Shown here: positions 60,111 to 64,000 of the stretch, one piece after another
Layout: every line of letters begins with the position of its first letter
Position numbering within the stretch: the stretch's first letter is position 1
DNA from: Loripinus fragilis
Taxonomy: Eukaryota; Mollusca; Bivalvia; Lucinida; Lucinidae
DNA length: 64,000 bases
NCBI GenBank assembly: GCA_964019695.1
Contig: OZ026524.1
Location: forward strand, 62,937,066 to 63,001,065
Direction of reading: 5' to 3'
Translations under genes and position numbers: made by a program
The notes under the pieces: generated by a model
The model's input: only the letters and a program-made list of their open reading frames with translations
What the model was told of the DNA's origin: nothing
The model's database searches: none

Positions 60111-61884
60111 AATGTGTACCAACAGGCCACAGATATGCATATAGTGTTTTTCATTAAATATAAGATAAAAGGCATCGCGTGCTGGTTCCAATGTAGTGGT
60201 GTTAACTGTTATATAAACTGACCCGTAAACGTATACCGCTTATACAAGATAACTCTAATAAGCTCTTTAGCCATTAAGCGAACGTCTGCAAAAATGTTCA
60301 GACCATTTTTGCATGTATGATCAATCATGCCCTATACTAGGAAGCTGTTAACACAATGTCCTGATTATTGATGCCCAATCATTTAGAAATGTCTACAATA
60401 CTTACAATGCAAGGGAGTTTTTTTTCCCAACTGATTAAAAGACAGCTATGTTTCAACTTTATCAAAATCGAAATTTAAAATAAATTCTGTTTTGTTTCAA
60501 TGCTTCACAAAAAGAACCAGGCAAACAATGATAAAAATCGTAACATCCTTAATTATTTTGTTACACACAGTATAAGTCATATTCTTCTATCACCAAACTG
60601 GACATACTATAAATACTACAATAAAGATAGGCATGGCGGCTGCTAAATGTGAAACAAAAGTTGTTACAAATTCCATAAGCTTTGTTTTTTCATGACAAGG
60701 TGTAAAGCATTCTTTTAAATATCTACCTCCTTGATTTGGACTTCTGCTTGAAATGACCAACACTTTTCAGAGTTGCAACGTAAGAGAGAAGGCAAAGATT
60801 GGGAATCGATACAATCAAGTACCACACCTGACCCAGGACATCATATGGGAAAGTGACAAAAGCACAAGAAAATGTTACACACAAGAGAGCCAAGAGGCCA
60901 ACCCTTACCCAACAGTTGATCCCAAGTCTACAATAAACAGACATCAAAGAAAGCAAAATCAAACACAAAAAAGTTCCACAAAAGAAGCACCGTCTTTGAA
61001 TGGTCGTAATAAAATTACTGGAGGGCTTAAACTAGTTTCACAAGTTAGCCTATGTGCCTTGTAGTTATAAACATAGTTGTTGTAATCAATAGCTGATAAT
61101 CTATTCAAATATTTGATTGCTTACAAAATGGGTGAAAGATCTTAAGACGTTACTTCATTTCATCTGTATATAATAGTCATTAAGCTATTGACAGTCAAAC
61201 GAATTGCTTTGTAGATGTCTTTTCATGCATAAAAAAGAAGCAAAAACATGCTATTTGCACATATATTAAATATATTATTTAATTTTAAATTGATTATGAA
61301 AAAGAAACGGGTTATAAAATGCTGTCCACACTGTTTCGAAACACATGTGATGGCATTTTCATCTGCCTAAAATTATTTTTCCCTTTAAAGCATATATGCT
61401 TTTGTTGAAGATGAATCTCAAATATATATTATGTTTAAAAAGACAAACTTTATTATTTTTTTTTGTAACTATAGAGCAAATAGATGTTAGTCATTTTCAA
61501 AAACTAGATGTTCGAACTCATGTATTCCTAAAACAATTAAATATGTTTTTAAAAGAAGTAACGTTTACAACAGCAATATTACGTGCCTAAACAAATTCTA
61601 TTATTCTGCTGGTAATTTAAATTCAATTAAACGATGATAATATCATTAAAGAATATAGAAAAAAAATGATATTAACACTATAATATGAATTCCTATTATT
61701 CAATGGTAGCGTAGTAGACTTGGCTGTTGCATGGTAATGTGCCAATTCATAAAGAGCTAACATGCATTAGTTTTTTGTCGTATATAATGTGGCTTAGAAA
61801 ATCATGATGTACAAAATAAACTCTTCACAGGTCTTTTTGCATCCTGTTCTCTATCAATAAATAGTAACATATTTGTAAGTACAC
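60111..61884. other. Non-coding stretch with a dispersed-repeat copy
   Basis: 60770-61010 is related to 50820-50990: AATCGATACAATCAAGTACC, then ACACCTGACCCAGGACATCA and GGGAAAGTGACAAAA. The open frame running through it (60753-61064) has a reading phase shared with 50848-50950 (RY.QVPHLTQDI in both), which may mean the repeat was once coding. Nothing else recognised. Confidence 0.4.
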
Positions 61885-61955
61885 AAAATAATTTTCGCAT
61901 CTGATATCATTGTTATATTTATAATAACTATGATATCAGATGCGAAAATTATTTT
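61885..61955. repeat. Strong perfect-stem hairpin
   Basis: AAAATAATTTTCGCATCTGA...TATCAT pairs with its exact inverse ending at 61955, a stem of about 26 bp before the first mismatch, with an AT-rich loop. It could be a very short palindromic transposon remnant or an extruding cruciform. No terminator role is implied. Confidence 0.85.
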
Positions 61956-62279
61956 AACTTATGCTGGTAGTTTGCTGCACTGAAGTGTTATAAGTGCTCA
62001 AAGGCAATATACAAATAGGAAAACTGCGACTTATCTGGTCTAAATTACTTTTCTTTCTGTTCCTAAAAAGTAATGTAGACAATAGCCTACTTTGAAGACT
62101 GCAAGAGGGTAGCTATAGTAACCAAATTATTAAAGACCTATATTCCTGTCCAATAGAGATCATTAAAAAATTAACTGATAAGGGACAGTTTCAGTATCTC
62201 ACAGGATTAAAGGGGCCCTCAAAGAGGACTTACCTATATACAACACAGTTTTTTAACTAAGATAAAAACATCACTGTGG

Positions 62280-62468
62280 CGCCGGATGGACGGCAATCGA
62301 AAACGTTAATTCTATCAAGGACCGTAGATCAAAAATCGTTAAAGACAGAGTTTTAGATTGCCAGTTGTCGCCCCACTGACGACAAATGGCAACCACACAC
62401 TGTTTCTATCGATTTTTATCCTCGTTCGTCGATTATTAAGAGCGTTTTCGCTTGCCGCCTCCCCGGCG
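62280..62468. mobile_element. Short inverted-repeat element (CGCCGG ends)
   Basis: The left end is CGCCGGATGGACGGCAATCG followed by AAAACG. The reverse complement of the right end is CGCCGGGGAGGCGGCAAGCG followed by AAAACG. Weaker matching continues for about 60 bp per arm. GC-richer than its surroundings. No target duplication seen. Confidence 0.55.
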
Positions 62469-63340
62469 TGTGTTTTCAAATGCCATCAGCAGACGATTAA
62501 AGTCGCCTTCATCAGTAGCAGAGAAGAAATGTGTCGAAATTTGTCCCGCTTGTCATAGATTGACGCTGGCTTATGCTTCATGCAGTTTCCAACTCGCGCT
62601 CAAAACAGCTTGAAGCTTTAATTATACAGAAACAAAAATTCTAGTAGGGCTGCTCTAGTACGGATATTTGTACATGATAGCAGGGTTTCTCATTGACGTG
62701 TCTCATATATACGTATGTGAAGGGCAGTGATAATTGGCAAATTATATTCTGATCGGACCCTTCTCCATAAACAGTATGCTCTTAATCTGCGCTGCTCATT
62801 CGAATATGACAAAAGGTCATGAATTGTTGATATCTTTCGTATATGATATGTGCAGGTACACATGTATCTGTGTTGAAGGGCAGGGAACTAGATACCTATA
62901 TATTGTTCTGGGCCTTCATCTACATGTATGTTCTTGCTATATGTATGCGAGCAGCGAAAGCTCTGGCGAGACTGTGCGGATGCGCAGGCTCGTCTGGGTC
63001 CTCACTTATCGAATATTCAATTTGTATACCAAACTCATGAACTGGCATTATTTTAATCTCAACTAGATTTACTAGTGCATACAGAATATGATGAAAAATC
63101 GTTTTTAAAAGATGTTAACCGGAGAGTAGGGGGGGGGGGGGGGGGGGATGACCATGTCTGAAATGGTCTGGCGGTTATGAAACTCAAGTTGGTATTAATG
63201 GTCAAAGTTGTCTATGGGTCATATCATCATAAGTCTTCAATCATTGAAAGTTGATAGGTCTGTACACACATGCACAGGTTAAACACAGATTCGACACGTC
63301 TGGGACATGAATTGTCTAGGTATCATATGATAAATTATTC
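62469..63340. other. Non-coding stretch with poly-G tract
   Basis: A G run of about 18 bases lies at 63130-63147. GTGCGGATGCGCAGGCTCGT with CTGGGTCCTCACTT around 62976 resembles GCGGATGCACAGGCTGATTT near 45080, a further dispersed repeat. The open frames at 62734-63066 have no recognisable features. Confidence 0.4.
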
Positions 63341-63575
63341 AAAACCATTTGCATGAACATGACCTACAATTTTTCGACTACAATACTTAGAAGTATTTTG
63401 ACCAAAATATTGTGTATTTCTGGTATTATTTACAATTTTTCAATTTGACATTGAAAATTTCATAAGCAAAAATTGAAAATTTATATTTTTCTACCAGAAA
63501 ATTGTACATTTTGGGCGAAAATACTTCTAAATATTGTAGTCGAATAATTGTAGGTCATGTTCATGCAAATGGTTT
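63341..63575. mobile_element. 235-bp foldback element
   Basis: AAACCATTTGCATGAACATG plus ACCTACAATTTTTCGACTAC on the left are repeated inverted on the right (GTAGTCGAATAATTGTAGGT, then CATGTTCATGCAAATGGTTT). The arms reach about 100 bp (AGAAGTATTTT, TTTCTGGTA) around an AT-rich centre near 63455. Almost the whole unit is stem. No coding capacity. Confidence 0.87.
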
Positions 63576-64000
63576 CCTCTAAAGTTCATCAAGCGTGTCA
63601 CAGCATTGTTAACGGTTTCAAACCAGGATGTAACTCTAAAAAGACTGATAAGTATGTTGCGGATTGTTCAAAAGCTGTATGTTGGGGAGTAAAGTGATCT
63701 ATGTGAGATGTATAAGTTGTTCATACAAGAATGTGGCCAAAAGTACCCGTCTCCTTGACAAAAAGCAATTCTTATTTATACAGGAAATTTTCATGCAAGT
63801 AAGAGCTGTTGAAAGATATATCCCCATAAAAGACAGTTCACCTGCTGTTACTGTCCTTTGGTTCTTTATATAATATACTCATCTTGGCCCTGGCAAAAAC
63901 TATGCGTTGACTGTGAAACGGCGAAAAATAGAACGTCATGTTTTGCAAAAATTTAATATGTTGTTGCAATTTATGCAATAATGGGGACCAAACAATATTT
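63576..64000. other. Non-coding stretch to window end
   Basis: No gene or element recognised. The 69-codon frame at 63664 has no motif. Confidence 0.4.

Noticed and set aside
62734..63066. 110-codon frame as a small secreted protein
   Set aside because: It runs through a sequence resembling a dispersed repeat (match near 45080), and I see no clear signal peptide, conserved motif or splice context.

Overview
The window looks like AT-rich, intron- and repeat-rich metazoan nuclear DNA, most likely from a bivalve or other lophotrochozoan. The evidence is a THAP/DDE transposase gene with a canonical GT-AG intron, tRNA-derived SINEs, many terminal-inverted-repeat (TIR) elements, a non-LTR reverse transcriptase fragment and long simple repeats. 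The species assignment is an inference from element types. There is no sign of bacterial operons, CRISPR arrays or rRNA, and no convincing host protein-coding gene; every recognisable coding stretch belongs to a mobile element.

Left part (1-18.2 kb): a patchwork of non-autonomous elements. These include a 217-bp MITE (1228), a hAT-like MITE with a perfect 8-bp target duplication (2308-2675), a long-armed inverted repeat (2850-3419), a minus-strand SINE (3557-3775) and a mariner-sized element with TIRs over 100 bp (7118-8451). Two copies of a ~2.06-kb repeat carry a decayed LINE-type ORF1 (4425-6487 and 10115-13202). The second copy is split by a 1031-bp TA-flanked element whose empty site is preserved in the first copy. 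A 909-bp foldback element follows (13321-14229).

Centre (18.2-46.0 kb): a single transposon of the ISL2EU type, as I interpret it. It runs from an N-terminal SWIM/YqaJ-protein exon (18481-19011), through a YqaJ-nuclease exon (42138-43275), to a convergent THAP-DDE transposase (45729-43276, minus) whose stop codon directly abuts the YqaJ stop. Similar structured sequences lie at both ends (about 18217 and 45960). Inside the putative intron of the SWIM/YqaJ gene sits a ~21.9-kb tandem array (19010-40942) of two unrelated monomers, A (460-463 bp) and B (about 1341 bp). Part of it is organised as an exact 3141-bp A-B-B higher-order repeat. The array has been hit by a 5'-truncated LINE (37300-38678) and a 1.6-kb Harbinger-like element filled with TCGC/GCGA motifs (39286-40884). 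Without the array the transposon would be about 5.8 kb. The transposase is broken by a frameshift and a nonsense codon; the YqaJ exon keeps its catalytic residues.

Right part (46-64 kb): mostly non-coding sequence. It contains a 209-bp MITE, a degenerate repeat shared with the window start, a complete but dead Tc1-like transposon (53736-55232), and a 1.8-kb TIR-bounded element carrying a remnant of a multicopy CXC/tesmin-like protein. There are also GA/CT microsatellites, a young SINE with a 13-bp target duplication (59897-60097), and several strong hairpins or foldbacks.
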